Shown here one piece after another: positions 44,283 through 52,337 of a stretch of 64,000 nt of DNA. A program made the translations under genes and the position numbers. Position 1 is the first letter of the stretch, and each line of letters opens with the position of its first letter. The notes under the pieces are model-generated. The model worked only from the letters and a program-made list of their open reading frames with translations. It was not told the origin of the DNA and ran no database searches. The stretch is from assembly GCF_050433125.1 (NCBI RefSeq), contig NZ_JBNPXV010000008.1, forward strand, positions 124,001-188,000, in the 5' to 3' direction. This DNA is from Roseimarinus sediminis. GTDB taxonomy: Bacteria > Bacteroidota > Bacteroidia > Bacteroidales > Prolixibacteraceae.

Positions 44283-45056
44283 TTAACTTTTGGCAATGAG
44301 TGTTTTGATTTTTTCTTTACGGAATAGTCCCTGGTGTTCAGCAGAGATATTTTCGTCAGTTATAATGGTGTGAATGGCTCGGAGAGGTGCGATTGATAAT
44401 ACGGCATTATTTCCGAATTTACTTGAATCAGCCAATAAAATCACCTCCTTCGAGTTGTGAATAGCAATTCTCGACAAATGAGCTTCTTCCAGGTTGTTGG
44501 TCAGTAATCCTTTTTCTGCATCAATACCGTCTACACTCAGAAAACATTTGTCAAAATGATAATTTCGCAAGGTTTCAGCAGCTTGTTCTCCCACAAGAGA
44601 AATGGAGTTTCGTCGAAGAAATCCACCCGGCACAATTACTTTAATGTTAGTATATTCGGTTAGCTGATAAGCAATATCAATTGCATTTGTGATAATGGTG
44701 ATTTCGATACCTTTCGAAATATTCTTTGCAAGTTCCATAATTGTAGTACCTGAATCCAGCAGAATAGTCTCACCATCCTCGATTAATCCGGCTGCCAGTT
44801 TCCCAATGTTCTTCTTATAATGTACGTTCTTTTTACGTCGTTCAAGAATCGGAAGATCGGTATTGATTACCCTTTGCTTTATTGCTCCACCACGCGTTCT
44901 GATGAGGATGTTGTTTTTTTCAAGGTACTTCAGATCCTTACGGATTGTTACCTCACTCACTTCAAATTGTTTGCTAAGCAAGGCAACATCAACCTGCTCG
45001 TTCTGTTCAATTTGCTTCGTAATGTGTAGCCGCCTGTCGGTTGTTGAAATCGTCAT
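44283..45056 (-). CDS. DeoR/GlpR-family transcriptional regulator
   Basis: The protein has 257 residues from the ATG complement at 45054-45056. The N-terminal winged helix has VDVALLSKQFEVSEVTIRKDLKYLEKNNILIRTRGGAI, the DeoR signature, and the effector domain DeoRC contains LLDSGTTIMELAKNI and IITNAIDIAYQLTEYTNIKVIVPGG. DeoR regulators usually repress sugar genes and release DNA on binding a sugar phosphate, which fits the divergent kinase and isomerase genes. A symmetric operator-like site lies just upstream. Confidence 0.92.
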   Translation of the reverse strand: MTISTTDRRLHITKQIEQNEQVDVALLSKQFEVSEVTIRKDLKYLEKNNILIRTRGGAIKQRVINTDLPILERRKKNVHYKKNIGKLAAGLIEDGETILLDSGTTIMELAKNISKGIEITIITNAIDIAYQLTEYTNIKVIVPGGFLRRNSISLVGEQAAETLRNYHFDKCFLSVDGIDAEKGLLTNNLEEAHLSRIAIHNSKEVILLADSSKFGNNAVLSIAPLRAIHTIITDENISAEHQGLFRKEKIKTLIAKS

Positions 45057-45074
45057 GATTACAATCAATAAATG

Positions 45075-45129
45075 GTTTCGAATAATTTCATATAGCAAAT
45101 TTAATATTTTATATGAAATGAAACGAAAC
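45075..45129. promoter_or_regulatory. Symmetric operator-like palindrome between deoR-type and ROK genes
   Basis: The left arm at 45075-45094 (GTTTCGAATAATTTCATATA) and right arm at 45110-45129 (TATATGAAATGAAACGAAAC) are mirror images at 16 of 20 positions around a common centre at 45102, including a perfect ten-base inner repeat ATTTCATATA/TATATGAAAT. The right arm is also three direct GAAAY units (GAAAT, GAAAC, GAAAC), a pattern seen in DeoR-family operators. It is the likely site of the adjacent DeoR regulator, controlling both directions. Confidence 0.7.
45096..45103 (-). promoter_or_regulatory. Candidate -7 box of the DeoR regulator gene
   Basis: On the minus strand this reads TAAATTTG, an exact TAnnTTTG match, located in the 15-nt spacer of the palindrome. 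A repressor bound to both arms would cover it, which predicts autoregulation. Confidence 0.55.
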
Positions 45130-45152
45130 TATATTTGTTTTTCTTATCTTTG
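45130..45152 (+). promoter_or_regulatory. Two candidate -7 boxes of the ROK gene
   Basis: TATATTTG at 45130-45137 and TATCTTTG at 45145-45152 both match TAnnTTTG exactly. The first directly abuts the right arm of the palindrome. No TTTG at 19-nt spacing exists for either, so the -33 element may be weak and regulator-dependent. Confidence 0.5.
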
Positions 45153-45187
45153 GATTCTGAAAATTAATCGCGTTTATAAGATGTCAT

Positions 45188-46024
45188 ATGATTTTAGGAA
45201 TAGATCTTGGTGGAACCCAAATTAGGGCCGGAATAGTCTCAGGTGAAGTACTGAAGGAGGTTAAGTCTCGACCGACTCCCGCATCCGGAACCAAAGAAGA
45301 AGTACTGGAAGCCATAGCCGGTCTGTGTGATCAGTTTAAAAGCTATCCCATTGAAGCAATTGGCATTGGGGTTCCAAGTGTCGTTGATGTGGAACGTGGC
45401 ATAGTTTACAGTGTCACCAATATTCCTTCGTGGAACGAAGTATACCTTAAAGACTTTCTGGAAGAGCGTTTTAAAGTGCCGGCATTTGTAAATAACGATG
45501 CCAACTGTTTTGCTGCAGGTGAAAAATATTTTGGTAAAGGCAAAAGGGCAAAATCAATGGCAGGCGTAACGCTCGGAACCGGATTGGGAACCGGATTGAT
45601 TTTCAATAACCATTTGTACGAAGGGAAAAATTGCGGAGCAGGGGAATTATGTAATCTCTCCTATCTTCAGCATAATTACGAATATTATTGTAGCGGACAA
45701 TTCTTTAAAGATGAAATGAAAGTTTCGGGGAAGGAAATGGCAAAGTTAGCCTCGGAAGGGAATCGTGAAGCGCTGGATGTTTTTAACCAGTTTGGTTTTC
45801 ACCTGGGCAGGTTTTTGCAGGCGCTTATGTATGCTTACGATCCTGAAATGATCGTACTGGGCGGTTCGGTTGCAAGTTCGTTTACTTACTTCAGGGAGAG
45901 CATGATCCAGTCCTTACACGAAGGTTTCATTTTTCCAAAATCGCTTGAAGGACTTAGAATTGAACGTTCTGAACTGGATAATCTGGCTATTTATGGGGCT
46001 GCTTCGTTGGTGTTGGATAAATGA
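45188..46024 (+). CDS. ROK-family sugar kinase without zinc-binding loop
   Basis: The protein has 278 residues. The ATP-binding motif is GIDLGGTQIRAGI (4-16), the catalytic Asp104 is in NNDANCFA, and a second phosphate loop is LGTGLGTGLI. In typical ROK enzymes this is followed by ExGH and a CxCGxxGCxE zinc loop. Here Glu153 is followed by LCNLSYLQHNYEYYCSG: the GH is replaced by CN and the Cys loop is missing. The substrate is probably a hexose or amino sugar released inside the cell. The SIS gene follows 6 nt later. Confidence 0.88.
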   Translation: MILGIDLGGTQIRAGIVSGEVLKEVKSRPTPASGTKEEVLEAIAGLCDQFKSYPIEAIGIGVPSVVDVERGIVYSVTNIPSWNEVYLKDFLEERFKVPAFVNNDANCFAAGEKYFGKGKRAKSMAGVTLGTGLGTGLIFNNHLYEGKNCGAGELCNLSYLQHNYEYYCSGQFFKDEMKVSGKEMAKLASEGNREALDVFNQFGFHLGRFLQALMYAYDPEMIVLGGSVASSFTYFRESMIQSLHEGFIFPKSLEGLRIERSELDNLAIYGAASLVLDK

Positions 46025-46030
46025 TTAAAA

Positions 46031-47038
46031 ATGAATTTAGCTGAAAAGAAATATTCACAATATGCGCTTTGTATTGAAATGATGCAAACCGTTGAGGTGA
46101 TAGAAAAATTTAATGTGGCGGCAGTTGAACCATTTGTTCCTGCAGTCAAACAAAATAAAAATATACTGATAACAGGCGAAGGAAGCAGCCGGATTTTCCC
46201 CGGAAAACATTTCAGGTATCACTTGTTAGCCAACGGTATCGATTACAATGTGGTTATTGAAGGTGCTACCCAGTCGGCAGAATATCAGTTGGATGATTAC
46301 GTGGTATTTGGACTATCGAACTCGGGGAAAACGAAAGAATTGGTCGAACTGTTTACAAAACTGAAAGACAAACAACATCCTGTTTTTTATGGCATAACAG
46401 CAACACCGAACACTCCGGTTGGCCAATTGGCGACCGACTCGCTGGTGCTTTCCTGTGGAAAAGAAGATGCTGTTGCTGCAACAAAGAGTGTTGTAGAACA
46501 AGGGCTGTTTTTCAGTACACTTCTGGCAAAAGCGTTCAGTATTGATTTCCCTTCCTTAAAAGAGTTTGCCGCAAAAATCCAGTTAAGCCTGGAGCATTCA
46601 ATTCCTTCAGAGATTATTAACTATATGATTGAAGCCCCGGTTATTTATTTTGCCGGACGCAATAATGGTGTAGCTGAAGAACTGGCCTTAAAAACCAATG
46701 AAATAACCCGCAAGAAATCTGATTTTCTGGAAGGCACTTATGCCTTGCACGGAATAGAAGAAGTTATGAATGCAGGTGAAGTACTGGTAGTCATCGATCC
46801 GTTTGAACAGGAGGAAATCAAGTTTAAATCAATACTTGAGGAAGATGTTGGGGTGCATGTCATTGCTATATCATCCCGCGAAACCATTTTTCCAACCATA
46901 AGGATACCCGATGGAAAAGTATTTAATAACTATATTGAACTGGCTGCCGGCTGGAACTTGCTTGTTGAAACAGGAATTGCACTTGGCATTGATCTGGACA
47001 AACCGGTTCGGGCCAGAAAGATCGGTAATGAGATATAA
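46031..47038 (+). CDS. Double-SIS-domain sugar-phosphate isomerase/deaminase
   Basis: The protein has 335 residues with two SIS domains, the first with ILITGEGSSRIFPGKHFRYHL and VVFGLSNSGKTKELVELF, the second with VIYFAGRNNGVAEELALKTNEITRKKSDF, as in the isomerase half of GlmS, AgaS and FrlB. The GlmS glutaminase domain is absent. In a DeoR-ROK-SIS set it would act on the kinase product, for example an amino-sugar 6-phosphate. The stop lies 28 nt before a strong hairpin. The exact substrate cannot be told from sequence. Confidence 0.87.
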   Translation: MNLAEKKYSQYALCIEMMQTVEVIEKFNVAAVEPFVPAVKQNKNILITGEGSSRIFPGKHFRYHLLANGIDYNVVIEGATQSAEYQLDDYVVFGLSNSGKTKELVELFTKLKDKQHPVFYGITATPNTPVGQLATDSLVLSCGKEDAVAATKSVVEQGLFFSTLLAKAFSIDFPSLKEFAAKIQLSLEHSIPSEIINYMIEAPVIYFAGRNNGVAEELALKTNEITRKKSDFLEGTYALHGIEEVMNAGEVLVVIDPFEQEEIKFKSILEEDVGVHVIAISSRETIFPTIRIPDGKVFNNYIELAAGWNLLVETGIALGIDLDKPVRARKIGNEI

Positions 47039-47066
47039 AGATTGTAACGATCTATTGATTGGATGA

Positions 47067-47095
47067 AAGGAAGCCAACAAAATGATGGCTTCCTT
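47067..47095. terminator. Bidirectional terminator between SIS and symporter genes
   Basis: AAGGAAGCCA at 47067-47076 pairs perfectly with TGGCTTCCTT at 47086-47095, followed by CATTTTTTATCC on the plus strand and an A-rich flank on the other side. It separates convergent genes and can stop both. Confidence 0.88.
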
Positions 47096-47101
47096 CATTT
47101 T

Positions 47102-49288
47102 TTATCCTCCCATATTTACTACCGCAAATAAGGTTCCCAGTACGATAAACACAACGCCAACCGAGATAAAGAATCCAACTGTATCCTGTTTGTTCCATTT
47201 ATAAACTTCAAGCTGTGTGTTAGGGAACAACAGAACGGCCTCGGTTCTTTCAGGGGCGTTGAAGGCTTCCTGTATGTCTTCGGCATCGGTTTCGTGCCCC
47301 ATTCCTCGTACACGAGTCCTCATTTTCAGGAAGAAGCGGAGCGTTATTTCATCGCTTTGTGGTTTGGTCAGCAAGGAAACAATAATGAGTAACAGGAAGG
47401 GGAAGACTAAACGGATCATCATCCGAATGGTTTCATTCAATGCATATGGCTTTTGTTGCAAGTTGATTCCCAGCTTGTGCAGGATGATCAGTTCAGGGTA
47501 AAAGTAACCACGCGCTTCAAGTTTCCCTTCTTTGTTCTTTGCAGGTTGCTTCGACCAGAAGATGGCTTTCGAAGGCAATTCAAAAGTTTTGGTGAACTCT
47601 TCCCCAATAGTAATCGCCTTTGGACATGTTCCCTGTACTTTTCCATCTTCAGCTGCTTTTTCCCAACGCGCGATCTCGTTTGTTCTATCCAGTACATCGG
47701 CTTCACGGGCAATATAAGTTCTTACAGCCGGAGCAGGTTGGGTTTGCAGCAATAGTTTTTCATTTTGCTTCATTGCAGGGAACAGTTGTGGCATCAGTAC
47801 CGGGATAAGATAAAAGATGAACAATGTTCCGAGTATCGATGTCCAGGCTCCCTGACGGTTAGCCCGTCGCCATTTCAGTCCTAACCAGAAAGCGGCGGCA
47901 AAAATCACAAAGAATTCCCAAACGAATTTCAGGATATCCAGAATGCTATCAAAGCTAGTGGCAATTATTGCGCCACCAATAAGAAACAGCCCCCCAAAGA
48001 GCCGGCCGGCCCATACATAATGTATTTCACTTTTCCCTGAAACCAACGGTCGGTATACATTATGAAGTATTAAGCCCGATACCGTTAGCATAAGCGCATC
48101 GGCAGTTGACATCAAGGCAGCCATCATTGAAGCAACCATTAATCCAACCAAGCCGAGTTTTAATGAGCCCAAAAGATCGCGGGTGGCATATCCCCATATA
48201 AGGTCTGAATTCTGAACTTTCCCAGCGTAAAGCAGTATGGCCGCCAGCCCAATTACGCCCCACATAATGGTGCAAAAACGTTTCAAAAAACCGCCGGTAA
48301 CAAAACCGAAACGAGCAGAATATTCGTCTTTGGCAGCAGCGTTGGTCACCAACTGGTTGGGTTGCGTAACAACCGTAATTCCTGCAACCAGAGAGGCTGC
48401 AATAATAAAATACCAGGTGAAATCGATAAGTGTTGGTGCACCAAAAATCTCGAAGAAAGAACCGGGCAGCTTTTCATGCAGTATTTGCATAGCCGATTCT
48501 CCACCCGTTCCATACTGATGTTTTATTTTCCACCAAGAGAAAGGAATCAGGATCACGGACAACACGATAATGAAAAAGCCTTGTAACATGTCGGTGTAGA
48601 ACGCCGCTTCGAGCCCTCCCATAACGGCATAAACAATAATGATGAGGCAGACAATCCATACCAACATATTTTCGTTGATGTACGAGAAAACCGAACGAGG
48701 TTTTTGAATCCTTAGTTCTTTCAATTCGCTTTTTTCTGCTGGAGAAAGCGTTTCAAAATTCTTCGATTCAAGTGAATAAAGCACCATCGCCTGATCGTAT
48801 TCTGTTTTTTCTGCCGGGGTAAAATCCTCAATTGTTTTGGGCGTAATGGCCATAATGGTTTTATTCATGGCCGTATAGCCTACCGATATCAATCCCATCA
48901 TTCCAATTGCTCCAACAAGCGCATAGGTAGCCGCCATTTTTTTCGAACCATAGCGTTCTTCATAAAAATCGCCCATGGTAAGCACCCGCATCCTGCGTTG
49001 CCAGGGTGAGGTGATCCAGAAAAGCGGTGTGGCAAAAACCATGAGTAATGAACTCCAGATACCCGCTGCCCCGTTTTTAAAGGTGGTGGTGGCCACCCCA
49101 ACAGGGCCGTCGGCCGAAGTGGCCTGTCCAAAACTGGCAAAAGTTTGTACCAGCTTGCCAAATTTTCGTCCGCCCAAAAGGTAATCTTCCTGGTTGTTAA
49201 TTCGCTTACTCGACCAGATACCAATGCCAATAATTACGACGAAATAAATGAGGATAACTACAATGTCAATAATCGCTAAACCATACAT
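47102..49288 (-). CDS. Sodium:solute symporter (SSS family), long C-terminal form
   Basis: The protein has 728 residues. SSS hallmarks are VVIIGIGIWSSKRINNQEDYLLGGRKFG at the N-terminus and GLVGLMVASMMAALMSTADALMLTVSGLILHNVYR in the helix 8-9 region, which includes the sodium site (SMMAALMSTADA). It is longer than usual, with a hydrophilic insert of about 120 residues (PAPAVRTYIAREADVLDRTNEIARWEKA) between late helices. Relatives take up sugars, myo-inositol or organic acids. A good AAGGAG ribosome site lies 8 nt upstream of the ATG. It is last in the minus-strand glycan cluster. Confidence 0.9.
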   Translation of the reverse strand: MYGLAIIDIVVILIYFVVIIGIGIWSSKRINNQEDYLLGGRKFGKLVQTFASFGQATSADGPVGVATTTFKNGAAGIWSSLLMVFATPLFWITSPWQRRMRVLTMGDFYEERYGSKKMAATYALVGAIGMMGLISVGYTAMNKTIMAITPKTIEDFTPAEKTEYDQAMVLYSLESKNFETLSPAEKSELKELRIQKPRSVFSYINENMLVWIVCLIIIVYAVMGGLEAAFYTDMLQGFFIIVLSVILIPFSWWKIKHQYGTGGESAMQILHEKLPGSFFEIFGAPTLIDFTWYFIIAASLVAGITVVTQPNQLVTNAAAKDEYSARFGFVTGGFLKRFCTIMWGVIGLAAILLYAGKVQNSDLIWGYATRDLLGSLKLGLVGLMVASMMAALMSTADALMLTVSGLILHNVYRPLVSGKSEIHYVWAGRLFGGLFLIGGAIIATSFDSILDILKFVWEFFVIFAAAFWLGLKWRRANRQGAWTSILGTLFIFYLIPVLMPQLFPAMKQNEKLLLQTQPAPAVRTYIAREADVLDRTNEIARWEKAAEDGKVQGTCPKAITIGEEFTKTFELPSKAIFWSKQPAKNKEGKLEARGYFYPELIILHKLGINLQQKPYALNETIRMMIRLVFPFLLLIIVSLLTKPQSDEITLRFFLKMRTRVRGMGHETDAEDIQEAFNAPERTEAVLLFPNTQLEVYKWNKQDTVGFFISVGVVFIVLGTLFAVVNMGG

Positions 49289-49322
49289 GTTAATTTTCTC
49301 CTTTAGTTAGATTTTTTAGTTG

Positions 49323-50717
49323 TTACAACAAATGGCAATTTTCGAATTTGAAGGGTCCGTTAATTTCCGAATTTGCCGCAGTTCCGGTAAAATCAATAAT
49401 TTGAAGTTGTTCTATGTTTTTTGCATTGATGGCATATTGATAATAACCGGGACAGTTGTTTCCCCAGCTAATACCACAATGATTAAGCTGAATATCTGAA
49501 GCATTATTCATATAGAATCCTGAAGTACCATCGTTTAAAATACCAACGGTGTCTGATGGCCTTAAATCGTAAAGGCCACCCTGATAATGTGTTGTTTTAT
49601 TTATCTCAAGCTGAATATTCTGGAACCGTATATTTTTAATCTTTCCTTTTTCGCCTCCAATGAACACTCCGTTTTCACTTTTCGCCATGATGTTGGAAAA
49701 AAGGATATTCCGAACGTGACCGACTTTCCCGGTCGTTTGTCCTTTGGCAAAGCGCCAGTTGGCATCCCGTGCATTTCCGGGCTGGCGTTTGTAGGCAGTC
49801 ACATAAATGGGCTCCGCCTTGCCCCACCAGACATCGTCGAAGAGTCGGCCTTCAATAAGAATATTGTCAAAAACAATATTCTCAACAACACCTTCATCAC
49901 GATTTTGAATACCAATGGCACGGTTACTTGAGCGAATGATGCAGTTCGATATCACCACATTGCGAATGGCATCCATGTTTTCGCTGCCCAATTTAATGGA
50001 GCAGGAAGTTGATTTTAATATGCAGTTGGTAACCGTGATGTTTTCGGTTGGTCCGTATTCTTCGTACTCACGGCGTGTCTTGGGACAAATACAATCGTCG
50101 CCCGATTCGATGTAACAATCGCTGATGCGCACGTTCTTCGAGTGGTCGGGATCAATGCCGTCGGAATTACGGATTTTCAGGTTATTTAGAATTTTTATTC
50201 CATGAATGCTTACCTCGTCGCAACCCACCAGGTGCAGGTTCCAGTAGGCTGAATCCTTAAACGTAACATCCTTAATGATTAGATTCCTGAAATTGATAGG
50301 TGTAAATAAATGCGGACGCCTGTCAAAGGTGTCAAAATCCTTCAGTACGTAGGCTGCTTTTTCTTCTGGCCCCATAAAGGCAGGGCCATTTCCATCAATG
50401 GTTCCTTGTCCGCTAATGGTCACATTTATGGCATCTTTACCGCCCATCCAAATGCTTCCTTCTCCGTAATTCTCCTTAAAGGCGCTTTGTGTATAGACCA
50501 TTTCGTCGGGATTGGCCAAAACAACGGCATTGGCCGAAACATGAAATTCAACATACGATTTCAGGTTAAACGGACCTGTCATAAAAACTCCGGCAGGAAC
50601 CAGAACCATGCCGCCTCCATTTTCAGAACAGGTATCAATCGTTTGCTGAATGACTTTCGCATTATCGGTTTTGCCATCTCCAATGGCACCAAAGTCAGTT
50701 ATGTTATAGGTTTTCAT
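49323..50717 (-). CDS. GH28-like right-handed beta-helix protein without signal peptide
   Basis: The protein has 464 residues. It begins MKTYNITDFGAIGDGKTDNAKVIQQTID, the pectate-lyase-fold start of GH28 enzymes, and ends without a C-terminal add-on. The motifs are NSDGIDPD (Asn184, Asp186) and SGDDCI (Asp207, Asp208), matching the catalytic Asp residues. The next motif, usually GHG with a His, reads TSCS (237-240), and the RIK site reads RAIGIQ (266-271). There is no signal peptide, unlike its neighbours. It may act on imported oligosaccharides, or the fold may be used for another reaction. Confidence 0.82.
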   Translation of the reverse strand: MKTYNITDFGAIGDGKTDNAKVIQQTIDTCSENGGGMVLVPAGVFMTGPFNLKSYVEFHVSANAVVLANPDEMVYTQSAFKENYGEGSIWMGGKDAINVTISGQGTIDGNGPAFMGPEEKAAYVLKDFDTFDRRPHLFTPINFRNLIIKDVTFKDSAYWNLHLVGCDEVSIHGIKILNNLKIRNSDGIDPDHSKNVRISDCYIESGDDCICPKTRREYEEYGPTENITVTNCILKSTSCSIKLGSENMDAIRNVVISNCIIRSSNRAIGIQNRDEGVVENIVFDNILIEGRLFDDVWWGKAEPIYVTAYKRQPGNARDANWRFAKGQTTGKVGHVRNILFSNIMAKSENGVFIGGEKGKIKNIRFQNIQLEINKTTHYQGGLYDLRPSDTVGILNDGTSGFYMNNASDIQLNHCGISWGNNCPGYYQYAINAKNIEQLQIIDFTGTAANSEINGPFKFENCHLL

Positions 50718-50733
50718 TCGTCTAAAGTTTAAG

Positions 50734-50907
50734 CCCCAAGCCCCTAAAGGGGGATGTATTGGGCAGTTGTATTCGTTTCATATTAATTTACCACGGCAAG
50801 CCGTAAATTACGCAAAGGATTATTTTCATCTTTTTCTTGGCGTTCTTAGCGTCTTGGCGCTACTTTCTAAAGCATCGTTTTATTGTCTTTAATCTATTGT
50901 CTAATAG
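50734..50907. repeat. Intergenic repeat-like sequences (several families)
   Basis: The 198-nt gap between the PIG-L and GH28 genes holds three repeat-like pieces. Piece 1: AGCCCCAAGCCCCTAAAGGG at 50733-50752, with CCCCT facing AGGGG. Piece 2: three near-copies of a 9-10 nt unit, TCTTGGCG / TTCTTAGCG / TCTTGGCG, at about 50834-50860. Piece 3: ATTGTCTTTAATCTATTGTC at 50882-50901, like the unit at 1041-1150. Such short units recur in intergenic DNA of many Bacteroidota. Their presence inside an operon-like run of genes suggests mRNA processing or a separate transcript for GH28 and the symporter. Confidence 0.55.
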
Positions 50908-50915
50908 CCTGTATT

Positions 50916-52313
50916 TTAAAGCTCTCGGAGAATTTTCGATTGAATGTCAGGTTGCAAGGCATTTTTCCCTTCAATCACAAAAAACAATTCGTTACTTCGC
51001 ACCGATCTTCTGAAATAGTCTGATTCTTTCAGATATAATTTATCCCAAAAGTTCTGTTTCGTTTGTTCCCACGACGCTTTTGTATTTCGATATTGTGTGT
51101 CGGGACGCAGGTCATTCATGGCATCCAGAGCCAGTGCTTTATCACCTTGCTGTGCTTTTGAAAGAGGAACAGACAACAATTGGTCAAAATAAATTGGTGC
51201 GTTTTCAAAGTATGGAGGAACTGTAATTGTGCTCCCTATTTTTCCATCGGGATACATTTTTGTCATTGGATAATGATTCGTATACAGCCACAGCTGGCAT
51301 TGATCGTATTTCATTTCCTGCATTGCCTGAAGCATAGCCACTGTCGTGAATTTATGGTCGAGGTGGTAATCGAGTACAGGATAAACGGTAACAATGGCTG
51401 TTGGTTGAACTTTTTTCAACAGGTTCTTCATGTCGTTTACCAGCGAGCACCATGTGGAGGACGGTTGCAACGAACCGGGCAAATCAGGACAATTGGCTGA
51501 TCGGAACAAATGAATATCATCGGTTTTGATGTAGCGCGAAAAACCATGAGCAGTTGTATCGGCATGCATTTGGGCCAGTGACGCATCGAAATAACCTAAG
51601 TTGATAGCATGTTCGGGAGCAATGCCTCCCAGCTGAGGAACAGTAAGGCTGTTCCAAACCCGCACTTTCCCTTTTTGAATGAAATGTTGAACGGAGTCGC
51701 TGTAAAGCTCGTCGTATCGCATGCTGCCTGCATCGCCGGCGGTAATGGTTGCAATAAAGGTATTTTCGGGGTAGGATGCATACAATCCATAAGCTGAAAT
51801 CTCAGCGTCGTCGGGGTGAGGAGCAAGAATCAGTATTCTTTCTTTCTGTAATTCAGGATATGGACAGGCAATTAGTTTAACCGATTGTCCAACTGGTTTG
51901 CAGCCTGAAAAACTGAGATGAATTCTTTGAGATTTTTCACTGCTTAGTCCGCTAATGTTCAGGTAACGGATTCCTTTGGCCCGGCATTCAAAATTTTGAA
52001 AAAGGGTATCGCTACCGGCAATCATTTTTACTTCGGGTTCTTTCCAAAAGCTGCTCAACGTTGCCTGTATTCCCAATTCAACAAAAACAGTTCCGTATCC
52101 GCAGTGAAGTCCGGAAAGATCAAGTTGGTTGTTTTCCAGCTTTGTTTCAATAATTGTTGAATTGCCGGTAGTGAATGAATACCGATAATCTTGTTGCTGA
52201 TTGTACCCATAACTGAACGCCCGCTGCTTAACAATTTCACCACCGGCAAACACAATCAGCAGAAAAATGGCTACAATTAATCCTCTTATAGATATACGGT
52301 ATTTCTTATTCAT
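50916..52313 (-). CDS. Membrane-anchored PIG-L family deacetylase
   Basis: The protein has 465 residues. The N-terminal helix (10-24, RGLIVAIFLLIVFAGG) is an uncleaved anchor or signal. A beta-rich domain spans about 45-150 and a PIG-L Rossmann-like domain spans about 158-420, starting ILILAPHPDDAE (His166, Asp168, Asp169), the zinc and catalytic site, with DYHLDHKFT as the third zinc-ligand region. PIG-L enzymes remove acetyl from N-acetylglucosamine-type sugars, classically GlcNAc-phosphatidylinositol. It is placed 24 nt after the fucosidase gene. A periplasmic location is implied by the anchor. Confidence 0.88.
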   Translation of the reverse strand: MNKKYRISIRGLIVAIFLLIVFAGGEIVKQRAFSYGYNQQQDYRYSFTTGNSTIIETKLENNQLDLSGLHCGYGTVFVELGIQATLSSFWKEPEVKMIAGSDTLFQNFECRAKGIRYLNISGLSSEKSQRIHLSFSGCKPVGQSVKLIACPYPELQKERILILAPHPDDAEISAYGLYASYPENTFIATITAGDAGSMRYDELYSDSVQHFIQKGKVRVWNSLTVPQLGGIAPEHAINLGYFDASLAQMHADTTAHGFSRYIKTDDIHLFRSANCPDLPGSLQPSSTWCSLVNDMKNLLKKVQPTAIVTVYPVLDYHLDHKFTTVAMLQAMQEMKYDQCQLWLYTNHYPMTKMYPDGKIGSTITVPPYFENAPIYFDQLLSVPLSKAQQGDKALALDAMNDLRPDTQYRNTKASWEQTKQNFWDKLYLKESDYFRRSVRSNELFFVIEGKNALQPDIQSKILREL

Positions 52314-52337
52314 TTACCTCACAGTTTTAGTCTGGCA

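Noticed and set aside
45188..46024. Naming the ROK protein as glucokinase
   Set aside because: The sugar-binding GH pair and zinc loop are missing, so substrate cannot be assigned to glucose.
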